The notes beneath the pieces are model-generated. The model was not told the DNA's origin. It ran no database searches and worked only from the letters and a program-made list of their open reading frames with translations. Positions 26,125 to 35,192 of a stretch of DNA of 64,000 nucleotides are shown in pieces. The number at the start of each line of letters is the position of its first letter. The stretch's first letter is position 1. This DNA is from a virus: IMG/VR virus record IMGVR_UViG_3300032214_000715, positions 175,164 through 239,163 of that record; one strand, given 5' to 3'. Position numbers and translations under genes: made by a program.

Positions 26125-27297
26125 TTAAGAAGTGGGTGGGACATTGCCTATAATAATGTCGTTTGATCTTGCCACGCCAGTTCCAAACATATTCATTGAC
26201 GCTTCCGATGTGTACAATCTTGTATAGAATCTTTCTCCTGTTTCTGGAGTCAAGCTGTCGGTGGCCAAAGTAATACTAAACGAAGCAGTATTATTATTGA
26301 CTATAACACTTCCCCATGGAGGACTTGGAGACTGAGCATCTTGAGGGGATGCGCCATTTACGCCGAATGTAGTCCACCATAGTACAGTTCCATTACTAAC
26401 ATTAGTGGTAGTAATACTAAATGTAATGGTTTGTCCTTCATCTACTTGAGTCCCGTCAGCAGGAGCAGTAAATTGATATGTCGGATTTAATGGAACTGGC
26501 GGAGGAGTAGGAGCTGGAGGTGCTGGAGTTGTAGTGAACGATGCCAACTGTACTTTTTTCCAGATCGCTGTAGTCCCATCATAGTTACCCACGCACATAT
26601 AAAGATAGTTTCCGTCAATTGCCATAGTTCCTATCTTATCTCCAAATCTACCCACACTTGATGTTGGAGCTAAAGCAGACACTTGAAATGTTTTGCGTGG
26701 GCGATTTACTGGAACTATGGTTAGCGTTTCACCGCAATTTTTAGTGTAGATTATATAGTGTAGTTCAGTAACAGTATCGGGAACAGTGACGCTAAAACCA
26801 CCAGCAGTCTCGGTGTAATTTTCAATACTTAGTTTACTATCATCAAACTGAGCCGGAAAATTAATGACGCTTGAATTATTGGCAATCGGAACAGTTAATA
26901 TCAAATGAGTGCTACATAATGGATATTCACCCGATATTGAACTCCACTTCATAAAGTTCAACGTTACATTTCCAGTAACAGTTCCGTAATGTACGTCTGC
27001 CTTTGATACGTCTACAGTTACTGTGCCACTCAGATTTGAACCTAAATTTTTTGCGGTTCTACTAAATCCTTGTGTTTGAGCATTACTTATCAATCCGTGA
27101 TTCATATCATTATCAAGCACAGTGCCGGACAATGAACTCTTTAGTATTGCCTTTGATTGTAGATCGCTCAATTCACTTGCGGTGATATCCAAATTGGTTT
27201 TTATTCCACTGAAATTATCTCTAAATCCCTGAGTGTTATTGTTAACACCGGGGACAGGATAATTTATATCAATAGACCCTGTATTTATTGTACTCAT
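26125..27297 (-). CDS. Fibre/virion protein with Calx-beta-like C-terminus (390 aa)
   Basis: The N-terminus INYPVPGVNNNTQGFRDNFS is a signature of short fibre or virion proteins in T4-like marine phages (compare GDPLRTAFQKINSNF at 60826). The middle includes a beta region and VPDTVTELHYIIYTKNCGET. GDKIGTMAIDGNYLYMCVGN resembles the fibre motif that ends in TAIWKKV. After a Pro-rich linker (PAPPAPTPPPVPL), residues about 275-390 (VDEGQTITFSITTTNVSNGT, then LYTSEASM) match a Calx-beta or Ig-like domain. A weak late element (AGTAAATA, 27314-27321) lies upstream. Probable surface-exposed virion protein. Confidence 0.78.
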   Translation of the reverse strand: MSTINTGSIDINYPVPGVNNNTQGFRDNFSGIKTNLDITASELSDLQSKAILKSSLSGTVLDNDMNHGLISNAQTQGFSRTAKNLGSNLSGTVTVDVSKADVHYGTVTGNVTLNFMKWSSISGEYPLCSTHLILTVPIANNSSVINFPAQFDDSKLSIENYTETAGGFSVTVPDTVTELHYIIYTKNCGETLTIVPVNRPRKTFQVSALAPTSSVGRFGDKIGTMAIDGNYLYMCVGNYDGTTAIWKKVQLASFTTTPAPPAPTPPPVPLNPTYQFTAPADGTQVDEGQTITFSITTTNVSNGTVLWWTTFGVNGASPQDAQSPSPPWGSVIVNNNTASFSITLATDSLTPETGERFYTRLYTSEASMNMFGTGVARSNDIIIGNVPPTS

Positions 27298-27321
27298 AAT
27301 TATTTCCCGTAACTATTTACT

Positions 27322-30300
27322 TCACAGTATTACTGCTTCTATTTTTTTAACTTCATCCAACTCGCTTGACTCAATGGCTATAGCAAAAACATTACTGTAA
27401 TCAATTACGTCAATGATTTCATTTACAGCATTAATTGAGATAGCGTAGCCATTATTGTGTGCTATCAATCTATCTCCTTTATTGACTTTGCCAATTACCT
27501 TTACTGGGACTCTACCCTTTAGTGCTACGTATATTCCATTTATTAAAGCAGAATTCATCATATAAGCTGGATTTTTACTTATTACTCCAATAGCTTTATC
27601 TCTAAATGATGAAGCTGTTATTTCTGCTGCTCCGCCAATAGACACTACCGTTCCGTAATCATAGTTTTCATCGGACAAGTATTTCTCAGCTAAGTCGGCA
27701 TACTGAGCGCTAGTAGCAACCCCGTTAAATTTTACAGCATTAAGCTCGCCGTTTGAATTTCTACAAGCAATACTATTTGCTGTTCCCACGCCGGCCGTAT
27801 CTACTCTAGCTTCTCTCCAAGAATCAGTTGATATATCAACTACTTTAAGTTTTGTGACCGTGACGATTTGATTTGAATCTATCGTTAATCCATTTCCGAT
27901 CTTGATTCCACCTAGAACACTATCCGTGGCAACTGGTAATTCATAAACAGATGAAGCAGCAACTGATATAACTCCGTTGGCATCTATAGTTACATTGCTT
28001 CCCTGCTTGACACCACCAAGTGTAGATGAAGTAGCTATCGGTAATTCATAAACAGATGAAGCAGCAACTGATATGACTCCATTGGCATCTATGGTCACAT
28101 TACTTCCCTGCTTGACACCGCCCAGCACTGAGCTAGTAGCTATCGGTAATGAATAAGGAGCAGCAACTGATATAACTCCGTTGGCATCTATAGTTACATT
28201 GCTTCCTTGCTTGACTCCACCTAATATGGATGAAGTAGCTATCGGTAATTCGTAAACAGATGGAGCAGCAACTGATATAACTCCGTTGGCATCTATAGTT
28301 ACATTACTTCCCTGTTTTACACCACCCAGTACTGAGCTAGTAGCTATCGGTAATTCGTAAACAGATGGAGCAGCAACTGATATAACTCCGTTGGCATCTA
28401 TAGTTACATTACTTCCCTGAATAACTCCACCCAGTGTAGATGAAGTAGCTATCGGTAATGGGGGTGCTGACACCGCAGCAGAAACCCATTCTGTTCCATT
28501 CCATTTTAAATAATCATTAGTTTGTTTATTTCCGGTAGATACATTTAACAACTCATCTAGTGAATCGCGTTGACGTATTAAATAATTTGTCTGACTAATT
28601 ATTGATCTAGCGTCAGTTTCCATCTTTGCTATTAATACTCTAGTAAAAGAACTAGGCAATTCTATATCGGACTTAAAAACGGTTACAGATGTTGTATCGT
28701 CATCATTTTTTAATACATAGATATAATTAATTGAATTAGCAGAAAGACTAATGCTCTGTGTTGGAATAGTAGTGTAGTACCCACCTATAAATAGTGGGCA
28801 CGTTGTAACATACGCAATTAATCCAGTAGCACTTTCAGTAGACACATAAATCTGGTTTCTAGGTTTACTACCTGTTAGCCACTCTAGTTCTGTTAGTTCT
28901 GTTTTAACCCCAGTTACATCTTTGGACGACAGAAATACCATAGAGTCATAATTACCGCTTGAAGCGGCTCTATAGTATCCTAGAGCAGTACTATATCCAA
29001 AGGATCCGCCAGGATAACCATTGGTTGATGTGTATCCTCCTGAGCCAGTAGATGTTTCAGCAAAGCTAGACACGTGAGAAGTACTAACGATGTCCGAGCT
29101 AATTTCTATAGATGCCCAATAAAATGCTCTTCCGCCAACTACATTTATACCAAAATTTACTAATAACTTCCCGCTATTAGTTAATAACGTCGGGCCACTA
29201 AATTCAATTTGATTGATATTGTCACCGCGATTTGTTTTACCGTAATCAATTTCTGTTTGAAAGACGGAATTTGTGTTTAGCGTCCAAGTACCATTGGTAC
29301 ACTTGGCCAAATAGCACATGCCGACTGAATCTTTAACTATGGCATAGTATTTGGGAGTGATAGTATTTGCGTCCCAGCAAATATGAATCACAGTTATTCC
29401 AGATTTTCCATTAAGTGTGGTTGGTATTGATGGTACGATAATGTTTGTGTTTGTATAAGTTCTAGTGGCGCCCGTGCTGTTAATAGTGTAAATTGGTTCA
29501 TTTCCTACTATCCAACAGTAGCTTGGTGTAGTTCCAACCACCGTAGTTGAGAAATTGGTAATAGACCCATTATTTTTTATTACAGCAGGAGCATTAGCTA
29601 AAGGATCTAAATTTATATCAGAATTACTTAATATCAACGTATCATTAGTTTGTCCCTGAGCCTTTGAGGCAAACTCAGTCTTGCTGAATGTAGTTTGTAT
29701 AATTTTTGTTCCGTAAGTTACTGATCCTGCTGAAAAATACATATTATTGTCTATTACATAGACCGAATCGCTGTAAACATACTTGGACCAGGGAGACGCA
29801 TCAATTATTCTTTCGGTAAAACTGGTATATCTAGCGGAATTGTTTATGCTTAATGTTTTGTAAGTGAACCCACTAGTGTGTGGCAAAACATATACATCTC
29901 CTATATCAGTTGAAGTCCACGTACTTCTAAATAATTGAAATATTGTTCCGCTATACTCATCTGTTACAAGAGAAGTGGAGTAGCCGGCGCCACCCAATCC
30001 CTGACTCATACCTCCGTTATCCGTATCCCACGTGGAGTCGCTTAACTGATTATATCTAAAAGTTCCAGATTTAATTGGAATTAAATTAACAGTAGTTCCG
30101 CTACCACTTTCTATCCAGGATTTTGGTATAGACCATGATATGTCAAGTGCTACACCCTGACCAACTGATGCTCCTGTGCTAGTGGTATATACATACCAGA
30201 TATGAAATCTTTGATGAAAAGTTTCCGAAAATGAATTCCAGGTAAACCCATAAGAATTATTGGGCGCATATCCTAGTAAAGGCAAAACGTTTGGAGCAAT

Positions 30301-31956
30301 TCTTCCTTGACCAGTGGTGTCGGAAGTGTTAACCATAGTGACTTTATCATACAACAGTTGAGAGCGTAGTAAAGAAAGATTAGCATCATACACTTTTAGA
30401 GTTACTGTATTAGTATCCGAACTTACGTCCGATACTAATATTCTATCGCCACTAGTAGTTGATACTAAAGAGAAATTGGTTCTGCTAGATAATGATGTTA
30501 CGTCATAAGCAAGCGTCCAATCTCTCCACTTAGACGAACCGTATGTCTTTGCTATTACTATTCTAGTAATCGTTTCTGGTTTTTGAATTGTGGTTAGTTT
30601 TAAAACTATAAAATTAGTACCTAGATTTAAAACATCCTGAACCTTCTCATTAACATTTAAAAACGTGGCGCTTATGAGTTCATTATCAAAAATTAAACTA
30701 TCAGTACTTTTTATTCTATAAGCTTTAGCTACATTTCGTGATCCTACTGGAGTTGACGTAGAAAAGTAAAATACTTGATTTCCAGTTTTATCAACAAACA
30801 TAAAATTGGTGGCGTTAAATGAGCCCTGAGAAAAATTAAAACTTCCATATACCGGGATATAATTCTCTTTTAGATACCCAGCAAACGGAGAAAAATTCAA
30901 AAAGTCCTTTATATCAGCGCTAGATACGGAAATGGTTCCGGTCGTTTCGTCAGTTGTAATTCTTTCTCCAATTCTTACTCCGCCCAATGTAGAACTAGTA
31001 GCTTTCGGTAATTCGTAAACTGGCGGAGCAGCAACTGATATAACTCCGTTGGCATCTATAGTTACATTACTGCCCTGTTTTACACCACCCAGTACTGAGC
31101 TAGTAGCTATAGGTAATGAATAAGGAGCAGCAACTGATATAACTCCGTTGGCATCTATAGTTACATTACTGCCCTGTTTTACACCACCCAGTGTAGATGA
31201 AGTAGCTATCGGTAATGAATAAGGAGCAGCAACTGATATAACTCCGTTGGCATCTATAGTTACATTACTGCCCTGTTTTACACCACCCAGTGTAGATGAA
31301 GTAGCTATAGGTAATGAATATGAATAGCTAGGAATGTTTAAAATATTTCCAGTAAGAGTGGATACTCCGCTACTTCCATTTGTAGTTAGAATAATTGGGC
31401 CTTGATAATCAGTACCCTCAACAGCAAAATCTATACTAGTTCCGTTACCTTTTAATAATCCGTTTACAGTGGTTGATATAGTTATTTCAGCAGTAGTTGA
31501 ATTTTTACTCACAGTGCCAAAAAAACCGTTTTCATTTTTTATAGCTACAGTGTTAATATACCCAGCTGGATTAGATACAGAATAGCCGCCCAAGTTTGAT
31601 AGTGCCGTTGATGGCGAAGTTGCTCCGGTGCCGCCGTTTTCTACAGATATAGGATAATCAACTGGTGAGGTGACAGATAATAATCCAAAGTCATCTACCG
31701 TTAATCCTTCACCAACTTTTATTGCCCCTAATGTGGTGGGACTCGCTATGCCAACAACACCGGTAGCACCACTGTGCTCAGTCAAAATTTCAGTAACATT
31801 AGGCCCATCTGAGGTTTCAGAATGAAGCGCGGGGTCATTTCCTATGTACAATCTTCTGGCATCGGTAGCATATCCAATCTCACCAACGTCCAGTTGAGGC
31901 AAATTTTCATTTGCGCCTGTTCTTAATAAAATTTTGCTTATCTGTTTTATAGGCAT
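27322..31956 (-). CDS. Giant tail fibre with ten near-identical repeats (1544 aa)
   Basis: The longest gene here. The N-terminus (RTGANENLPQLDVGEIGYAT, then RRLYIGNDP) is Mtd_N-like. Four repeats of about 32 residues (core ATSSTLGGVKQGSNVTIDAN, GVISVAAP) lie at residues 215-345. A large globular region of about 800 residues follows (PVYGSFNFSQGSFNATNFMF and onward), then six more copies of the same repeat. The last 150 residues (KFNGVATSAQYADLAEKYLS, YGTVVSIGGAAEITAS, KGRVPVKVIGKVNKGDRLIA) form a conserved fibre C-terminus seen in T4-like phages. Late element GATAAATA at 31978-31985, with a leader of about 16 nt. Probable long tail fibre. Confidence 0.88.
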   Translation of the reverse strand: MPIKQISKILLRTGANENLPQLDVGEIGYATDARRLYIGNDPALHSETSDGPNVTEILTEHSGATGVVGIASPTTLGAIKVGEGLTVDDFGLLSVTSPVDYPISVENGGTGATSPSTALSNLGGYSVSNPAGYINTVAIKNENGFFGTVSKNSTTAEITISTTVNGLLKGNGTSIDFAVEGTDYQGPIILTTNGSSGVSTLTGNILNIPSYSYSLPIATSSTLGGVKQGSNVTIDANGVISVAAPYSLPIATSSTLGGVKQGSNVTIDANGVISVAAPYSLPIATSSVLGGVKQGSNVTIDANGVISVAAPPVYELPKATSSTLGGVRIGERITTDETTGTISVSSADIKDFLNFSPFAGYLKENYIPVYGSFNFSQGSFNATNFMFVDKTGNQVFYFSTSTPVGSRNVAKAYRIKSTDSLIFDNELISATFLNVNEKVQDVLNLGTNFIVLKLTTIQKPETITRIVIAKTYGSSKWRDWTLAYDVTSLSSRTNFSLVSTTSGDRILVSDVSSDTNTVTLKVYDANLSLLRSQLLYDKVTMVNTSDTTGQGRIAPNVLPLLGYAPNNSYGFTWNSFSETFHQRFHIWYVYTTSTGASVGQGVALDISWSIPKSWIESGSGTTVNLIPIKSGTFRYNQLSDSTWDTDNGGMSQGLGGAGYSTSLVTDEYSGTIFQLFRSTWTSTDIGDVYVLPHTSGFTYKTLSINNSARYTSFTERIIDASPWSKYVYSDSVYVIDNNMYFSAGSVTYGTKIIQTTFSKTEFASKAQGQTNDTLILSNSDINLDPLANAPAVIKNNGSITNFSTTVVGTTPSYCWIVGNEPIYTINSTGATRTYTNTNIIVPSIPTTLNGKSGITVIHICWDANTITPKYYAIVKDSVGMCYLAKCTNGTWTLNTNSVFQTEIDYGKTNRGDNINQIEFSGPTLLTNSGKLLVNFGINVVGGRAFYWASIEISSDIVSTSHVSSFAETSTGSGGYTSTNGYPGGSFGYSTALGYYRAASSGNYDSMVFLSSKDVTGVKTELTELEWLTGSKPRNQIYVSTESATGLIAYVTTCPLFIGGYYTTIPTQSISLSANSINYIYVLKNDDDTTSVTVFKSDIELPSSFTRVLIAKMETDARSIISQTNYLIRQRDSLDELLNVSTGNKQTNDYLKWNGTEWVSAAVSAPPLPIATSSTLGGVIQGSNVTIDANGVISVAAPSVYELPIATSSVLGGVKQGSNVTIDANGVISVAAPSVYELPIATSSILGGVKQGSNVTIDANGVISVAAPYSLPIATSSVLGGVKQGSNVTIDANGVISVAASSVYELPIATSSTLGGVKQGSNVTIDANGVISVAASSVYELPVATDSVLGGIKIGNGLTIDSNQIVTVTKLKVVDISTDSWREARVDTAGVGTANSIACRNSNGELNAVKFNGVATSAQYADLAEKYLSDENYDYGTVVSIGGAAEITASSFRDKAIGVISKNPAYMMNSALINGIYVALKGRVPVKVIGKVNKGDRLIAHNNGYAISINAVNEIIDVIDYSNVFAIAIESSELDEVKKIEAVIL
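27860..28465 (-). repeat. Six tandem about 100-bp fibre repeats (C-terminal block)
   Basis: Inside the 1544-aa fibre gene, copies with the shared core GGCATCTATAGTTACATT (plus-strand reading, small variants) recur about every 90-105 nt. The DNA is nearly identical between copies, including at third codon positions, which implies recent duplication or gene conversion. The last copy is the most diverged. Confidence 0.85.
30940..31325 (-). repeat. Four tandem about 95-bp fibre repeats (N-terminal block)
   Basis: Same unit as the block at 27860-28465. Three copies are almost identical in DNA and the fourth (nearest 30950) is diverged. The two blocks lie 2.5 kb apart in the same gene and orientation, so recombination between them would delete the central domain in frame. 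Confidence 0.85.
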
Positions 31957-31977
31957 AGTATACTCATTGAATATACT

Positions 31978-31985
31978 TATTTATC
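31978..31985 (-). promoter_or_regulatory. Late-promoter element GATAAATA
   Basis: GATAAATA on the minus strand, 21 nt before the ATG of the giant fibre gene. Confidence 0.65.
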
Positions 31986-31986
31986 A

Positions 31987-32700
31987 CTACGTTAATGTGT
32001 AATACTGCTCTACTCTTTTCCACCATAATGAACGATATTTTTCAAATTCATCGCCCTCAAGTATAAATTCCTGATACACGGGTTCAGTTAATAGCTTTTG
32101 TTGTTGATCAACTTCGGGCTTAACACACATTAAAACAACGCCGCGTTTTATATTTGTTCCGTGTATTTCATTATGAGCCTCGGAATAAGCCGCTAGTTGT
32201 AGAAAGTAATCGTCAATCCACTCACGCTTTTTTGGCTTGTTTGTTTGTTTAAAATCCAATATCGATTCTTTATTTTCGTGTATACCAACACAATCGGTAG
32301 TACCAGCATATACTTCAGGAAAAAATAACGGAACCTCAATACCCCAATATTCAGTTACATTTAAAAGTCCCTGATTTATAACTACATTTGCCATAGCGTG
32401 ACTAGCCCAAGAAAAGGGATTCTGGTCTCGCTCTTTTATTTCTCCAGTTTTAACATAGTGCTCTAGATAGGCATGCATGCGAGTGCCGCGACTAGCAGCC
32501 TCGGTAGTAATTTGCTGAGCACGATCATTACCAACACGATTGCGCCACTGTTGTAGTATTTTCTTTTTTTCCTCTGGCTTAGTTGCTTCTAAAATAGTAG
32601 TAACGCTTGCTAACTTGTTTCCGTCAGGAGTGGAATAACGTCTTTGCCCATTAATGGTCTGACGATCTAATGGTTGATAATTAAATTTTGGATTGTACAT
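31987..32700 (-). CDS. RecB-like PD-(D/E)XK exonuclease (237 aa)
   Basis: Nuclease core: EAASRGTRMHAYLEHYV (conserved GTxxH helix), VPLFFPEVYAGTTDCVGIHE with the catalytic Asp, SILDFKQTNK (D-x-K triad) and DDYFLQLAAYSEAHNE (QxxxY helix of Cas4/RecB/lambda-exo-type nucleases). Probably a DNA end-processing nuclease used in recombination or host DNA degradation. I use the ATG at 32700 (MYNPKF); an in-frame ATG at 32718 would start inside a hairpin. A TTGACA/TATGCT pair (32709-32738) ends 8 nt before this ATG and no Shine-Dalgarno is present, so the message may be leaderless. Confidence 0.85.
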   Translation of the reverse strand: MYNPKFNYQPLDRQTINGQRRYSTPDGNKLASVTTILEATKPEEKKKILQQWRNRVGNDRAQQITTEAASRGTRMHAYLEHYVKTGEIKERDQNPFSWASHAMANVVINQGLLNVTEYWGIEVPLFFPEVYAGTTDCVGIHENKESILDFKQTNKPKKREWIDDYFLQLAAYSEAHNEIHGTNIKRGVVLMCVKPEVDQQQKLLTEPVYQEFILEGDEFEKYRSLWWKRVEQYYTLT

Positions 32701-32706
32701 AGTAAA

Positions 32707-32738
32707 ACAGCATAACATTTCTGCTATGCTGTTGTCAA
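32707..32738 (-). promoter_or_regulatory. Possible sigma70 promoter/hairpin upstream of exonuclease
   Basis: On the minus strand TTGACA (32733-32738), an 18-bp spacer, then TATGCT (32709-32714). The same stretch forms an 8-bp stem (ACAGCATA and TATGCTGT, 32707-32732, 10-nt loop), so it may instead be a 3' hairpin of the upstream unit. The two uses are not exclusive. Confidence 0.4.
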
Positions 32739-32748
32739 GTAATTAATT

Positions 32749-33105
32749 TTATATTTCTCGCTTTTTGGTAGCCCGTTTGGCCATTTTTTCCAGAGTATCG
32801 GCTTGTTTTTCTTCCTCGTCTTGTTCCGAAGAAATATCGGTTGCTTGTTTTCCGTCCATGCCTTTGAAAACAATATCCCCGTCTTGTACACTATCAATAA
32901 TATTGGACAATGGGGGTTTTTCAATCATCTTGACAAACATTTCTTCGTCAATGTCCAAGCCACGATCCTGTAATTGACCCAATACAGTTTGTAGACTGTA
33001 TGTGTTTTTATACCCGGTATCCTTAATACGATTTAACACCAGTCCGACAACGCCAGACAGTATAGTTTCGTCGCTGGTACCAAAGTCAAACTCATACAGT
33101 TTCAT
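32749..33105 (-). CDS. Conserved phage protein, unknown function (118 aa)
   Basis: ATG at 33105, 1 nt after the upstream stop. N-terminal half (MKLYEFDFGTSDETILSGVV, then GLVLNRIKDTGYKNTYSL) is followed by a helix, LDIDEEMFVKMIEKPPLSNI, and a polar tail with EQDEEEKQADTLEKMAKRAT, likely coiled or disordered. It ends the unit that starts at 34689. No known domain. Confidence 0.7.
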   Translation of the reverse strand: MKLYEFDFGTSDETILSGVVGLVLNRIKDTGYKNTYSLQTVLGQLQDRGLDIDEEMFVKMIEKPPLSNIIDSVQDGDIVFKGMDGKQATDISSEQDEEEKQADTLEKMAKRATKKREI

Positions 33106-33106
33106 A

Positions 33107-33811
33107 TTATCTGCGCTCGCGACCTAAACTAGTTGGTCTTTCTGGCTCTTCTTCTGGTTCTTCGGGCAGTTCAGGTAGTTCAGGTAGTTCTTCACCCATA
33201 TCTGGTTCTTCTCCTGGCATTCCTGGCATTTCGGGAGATTCTTCTCCTGGAGCAGCTGGCATCGCACCACCATCTCCGGTCAGACCGCCTAATGCTCCAC
33301 TTACGGCTTCCTTCGCTGTCTTTACGGCTTCCTGTAAAGTAGTTAGAGCTTGACCAACGGCCGTATTGAACTGATCGGCGTCACTTGATTGAAAGTCTGG
33401 AGAGTTTTTTATGCCCTCTACTACAGCATTCAATTCTTCAACATTCATCTTACTAACTTGTTCCATCATTTTTTGAATGTCGTCAATCATACTTTGAGCC
33501 GCAAGCAATACTTGAGATTTTTGAATCTCTTCATTTTCTATTACTATGCGAGTTTGTGATCTCAAGTCGCGCAAGTGACCACTTAGCGCTTGTTCCATCA
33601 TTAATAGTTTTAAATAAGCAGGATCGCGATGACTAGAATGTATTCTTGAACTTGCTTTAGACTCATTTATAAGAGAACGTACTTTAGTAAGCATTGAATG
33701 AGTTTTTCTAATATCAAGCTGTTCTAAGTTCATATCGTATTTGAAATTTTCACGCAGCACTTTAGTTGCTAATTTGCTCTTTTTGTTTTCGCGCAGGTCG
33801 GTTAAGTTCAT
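33107..33811 (-). CDS. Probable head/core-type virion protein (234 aa)
   Basis: Long helical region at residues 1-165 (MNLTDLRENKKSKLATKVLR, PAYLKLLMMEQALSGHLRDL, QSMIDDIQKMMEQVSKMNVE). A Gly/Ala hinge and a Pro/Glu-rich acidic tail follow (LPELPELPEEPEEEP). This arrangement, helical rod plus acidic Pro-rich end, fits scaffolding or internal head proteins. I recall relatives among structural proteins of marine T4-like phages. The N-terminus overlaps the upstream gene by 50 nt. Role is inferred, not shown. Confidence 0.65.
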   Translation of the reverse strand: MNLTDLRENKKSKLATKVLRENFKYDMNLEQLDIRKTHSMLTKVRSLINESKASSRIHSSHRDPAYLKLLMMEQALSGHLRDLRSQTRIVIENEEIQKSQVLLAAQSMIDDIQKMMEQVSKMNVEELNAVVEGIKNSPDFQSSDADQFNTAVGQALTTLQEAVKTAKEAVSGALGGLTGDGGAMPAAPGEESPEMPGMPGEEPDMGEELPELPELPEEPEEEPERPTSLGRERR

Positions 33812-34250
33812 TTTGAAATCCTCGTTCTTGGCACATTTTTGCCATTATTATGTATTTATCTATTTCTCTTTGAAATTTGTTTTGTCTTTCAATGTCCTGT
33901 TCGTACTTTACACTATAAAGTAAAAAGTCAAAATTCTTATTTTTTTTGAGCTTTGAATGTATCAACTTATCTACCGCAACGCTCTCTAGCTTTAGATCCA
34001 GTTCTAATATTCTAGCAGTCTCATAAAACTTATTGCTTCTGTCTAAAATTGTCCAAGCAATCGCGTGCTTCATTTTATGAAACACAAATGTTTTTTCATC
34101 GCGATATCTATAAACAGTAATCTTGTGTTTGTCTTGACGAATTTCATACTGCTCAAAAATTGTATGGGTCCCGTCGTCGTTTTTAAAGAACATACAGTTT
34201 AGTAACGACGGGCTGATTAAATTTTGTATATGATGTAAAGTATTATTCAT
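33762..34250 (-). CDS. Conserved T4-like phage protein, unknown function (162 aa)
   Basis: ATG overlaps the end of the upstream gene by 8 nt, and the 3' end overlaps the next gene by 50 nt. Sequence: FEQYEIRQDKHKITVYRYRD (beta hairpin), KHAIAWTILDRSNKFYETAR, then a basic helical C-terminus REIDKYIIMAKMCQERGFQN ending with a Lys/Arg patch. The pattern resembles a conserved unnamed family in T4-like marine phages. The order 34243-33762-33107 with overlaps suggests a functional group. Confidence 0.72.
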   Translation of the reverse strand: MNNTLHHIQNLISPSLLNCMFFKNDDGTHTIFEQYEIRQDKHKITVYRYRDEKTFVFHKMKHAIAWTILDRSNKFYETARILELDLKLESVAVDKLIHSKLKKNKNFDFLLYSVKYEQDIERQNKFQREIDKYIIMAKMCQERGFQNELNRPARKQKEQISN

Positions 34251-34689
34251 CTTCTACTATCTCAAACTCAACATTTTTTAAATTTGATGAAGTATTTAGC
34301 TGACTTACGTTTGTTACTGACTCGTCCAAATTTAAAAGCATAGGAACTCCATCGCAATCGGTTAGAAGTTTTCCTAAATTAGAGTTTTCATCAGCAAATA
34401 CTCCACTGTGACTAATAGTAAAAGAAAATGACCACATTATTACATCGTCTGTCTTAAACTGTATTTTGTCTCCCCATCGCAAATCTTTCTTAGAAACACT
34501 GAGTTGTTTTGGGGTAGTTATATTTTCTGGTTGACTACGCATACTTATTACTTGTAGCATAGTTTCAAAATTGGCTTGTTGATTTCTTTGCTTTACGTAT
34601 TCAGCTTGATTCGTAACAACAGAATGATTTTGTCGGTGACTGATATTAGTATTGGTAATATCAAATAGAGTGTAGCATCTAATCTTCAT
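34243..34689 (-). CDS. Conserved T4-like phage protein, unknown function (148 aa)
   Basis: MKIRCYTLFDITNTNISHRQ, then NFETMLQVISMRSQPENITT, MWSFSFTISHSGVFADENSN and LLTDCDGVPMLLNLDESVTN form a pattern I recall from a conserved marine T4-like family without known function. A late-like element (GGTAAATA, 34698-34705) ends 8 nt before the ATG and there is no Shine-Dalgarno, so the transcript could be leaderless. It is the first gene of the unit 34689-32749. Confidence 0.72.
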   Translation of the reverse strand: MKIRCYTLFDITNTNISHRQNHSVVTNQAEYVKQRNQQANFETMLQVISMRSQPENITTPKQLSVSKKDLRWGDKIQFKTDDVIMWSFSFTISHSGVFADENSNLGKLLTDCDGVPMLLNLDESVTNVSQLNTSSNLKNVEFEIVEDE

Positions 34690-34697
34690 AGTATTAG

Positions 34698-34705
34698 TAT
34701 TTACC
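34698..34705 (-). promoter_or_regulatory. Possible late-promoter element GGTAAATA
   Basis: Six of eight bases match TATAAATA. It lies between the terminator at 34713-34742 and the ATG at 34689, where a new promoter is expected because transcription has just been terminated. Confidence 0.45.
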
Positions 34706-34712
34706 GACCAAT

Positions 34713-34742
34713 AAAAAACCCAGGAATATTCCTGGGTTTTTT
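34713..34742 (-). terminator. Rho-independent terminator after virion gene 34760-35149
   Basis: 30-nt perfect palindrome: six A, CCCAGGAATATTCCTGGG, six T. It lies 17 nt past the stop of the isolated virion gene. Confidence 0.9.
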
Positions 34743-34759
34743 GAGTGCTTACTGTACTA

Positions 34760-35149
34760 TTAAGCTAGTCCGCCAGCAGTAACTACTGCGCCAGCCAAGT
34801 TATAGCCATTTACTGTTCCTAGTGCTTGTATCGCAGACTGTAGAGAGGCAGCAGCGTCTCCGCCTGTTGGGTACATAGCAACGCGGAATACTCCATTATT
34901 GTTGAATTGATACATGTGAATGGTACTCATTTGAGCCATTACACGTAGAACTGCTTCAACGGCGCCGCCTGTGCCAAACTGTCCGCTAACACCATCAGCG
35001 CCCAAGTCGCCGGTGTAAAAGTCTAGCTTTGGACCCTGAGGTTGAATTGGGATGCCAGCAGAACCACTTGTGGCCCCGTTTACATAAGTACCTACGTCAT
35101 ATACGGCTACGCCACTTGCGTCACCATTTGTTCTTGTAAAACTTGCCAT
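34760..35149 (-). CDS. Small Gly/Ala-rich virion protein, monocistronic (129 aa)
   Basis: Strong AAGGAG Shine-Dalgarno, its own late promoter (GATAAATA, 35193-35200) and its own terminator (34713-34742), so it forms a single-gene late unit. Sequence: MASFTRTNGDASGVAVYDVG, PQGPKLDFYTGDLGADGVSG, TGGAVEAVLRVMAQMSTIHM, then GTVNGYNLAGAVVTAGGLA. It is rich in Gly, Ala and Val with almost no charged residues in the second half. The pattern resembles a small abundant virion protein family of marine T4-like phages. A capsid-decoration or similarly high-copy role is inferred from the expression context. Confidence 0.75.
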   Translation of the reverse strand: MASFTRTNGDASGVAVYDVGTYVNGATSGSAGIPIQPQGPKLDFYTGDLGADGVSGQFGTGGAVEAVLRVMAQMSTIHMYQFNNNGVFRVAMYPTGGDAAASLQSAIQALGTVNGYNLAGAVVTAGGLA

Positions 35150-35192
35150 TTTTAAATCTCCTTGTTGTTATGAGGTTAAAATCCTCTATACT

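Noticed and set aside
27860-31325. Regular repeats that could suggest a CRISPR array
   Set aside because: The repeats are in-frame codons of one fibre protein, about 95-105 nt long, tandem and without unique spacers.
32724-32924. 66-codon minus-strand open frame
   Set aside because: It overlaps the better supported 118-aa gene in another frame and has no family pattern or ribosome site.
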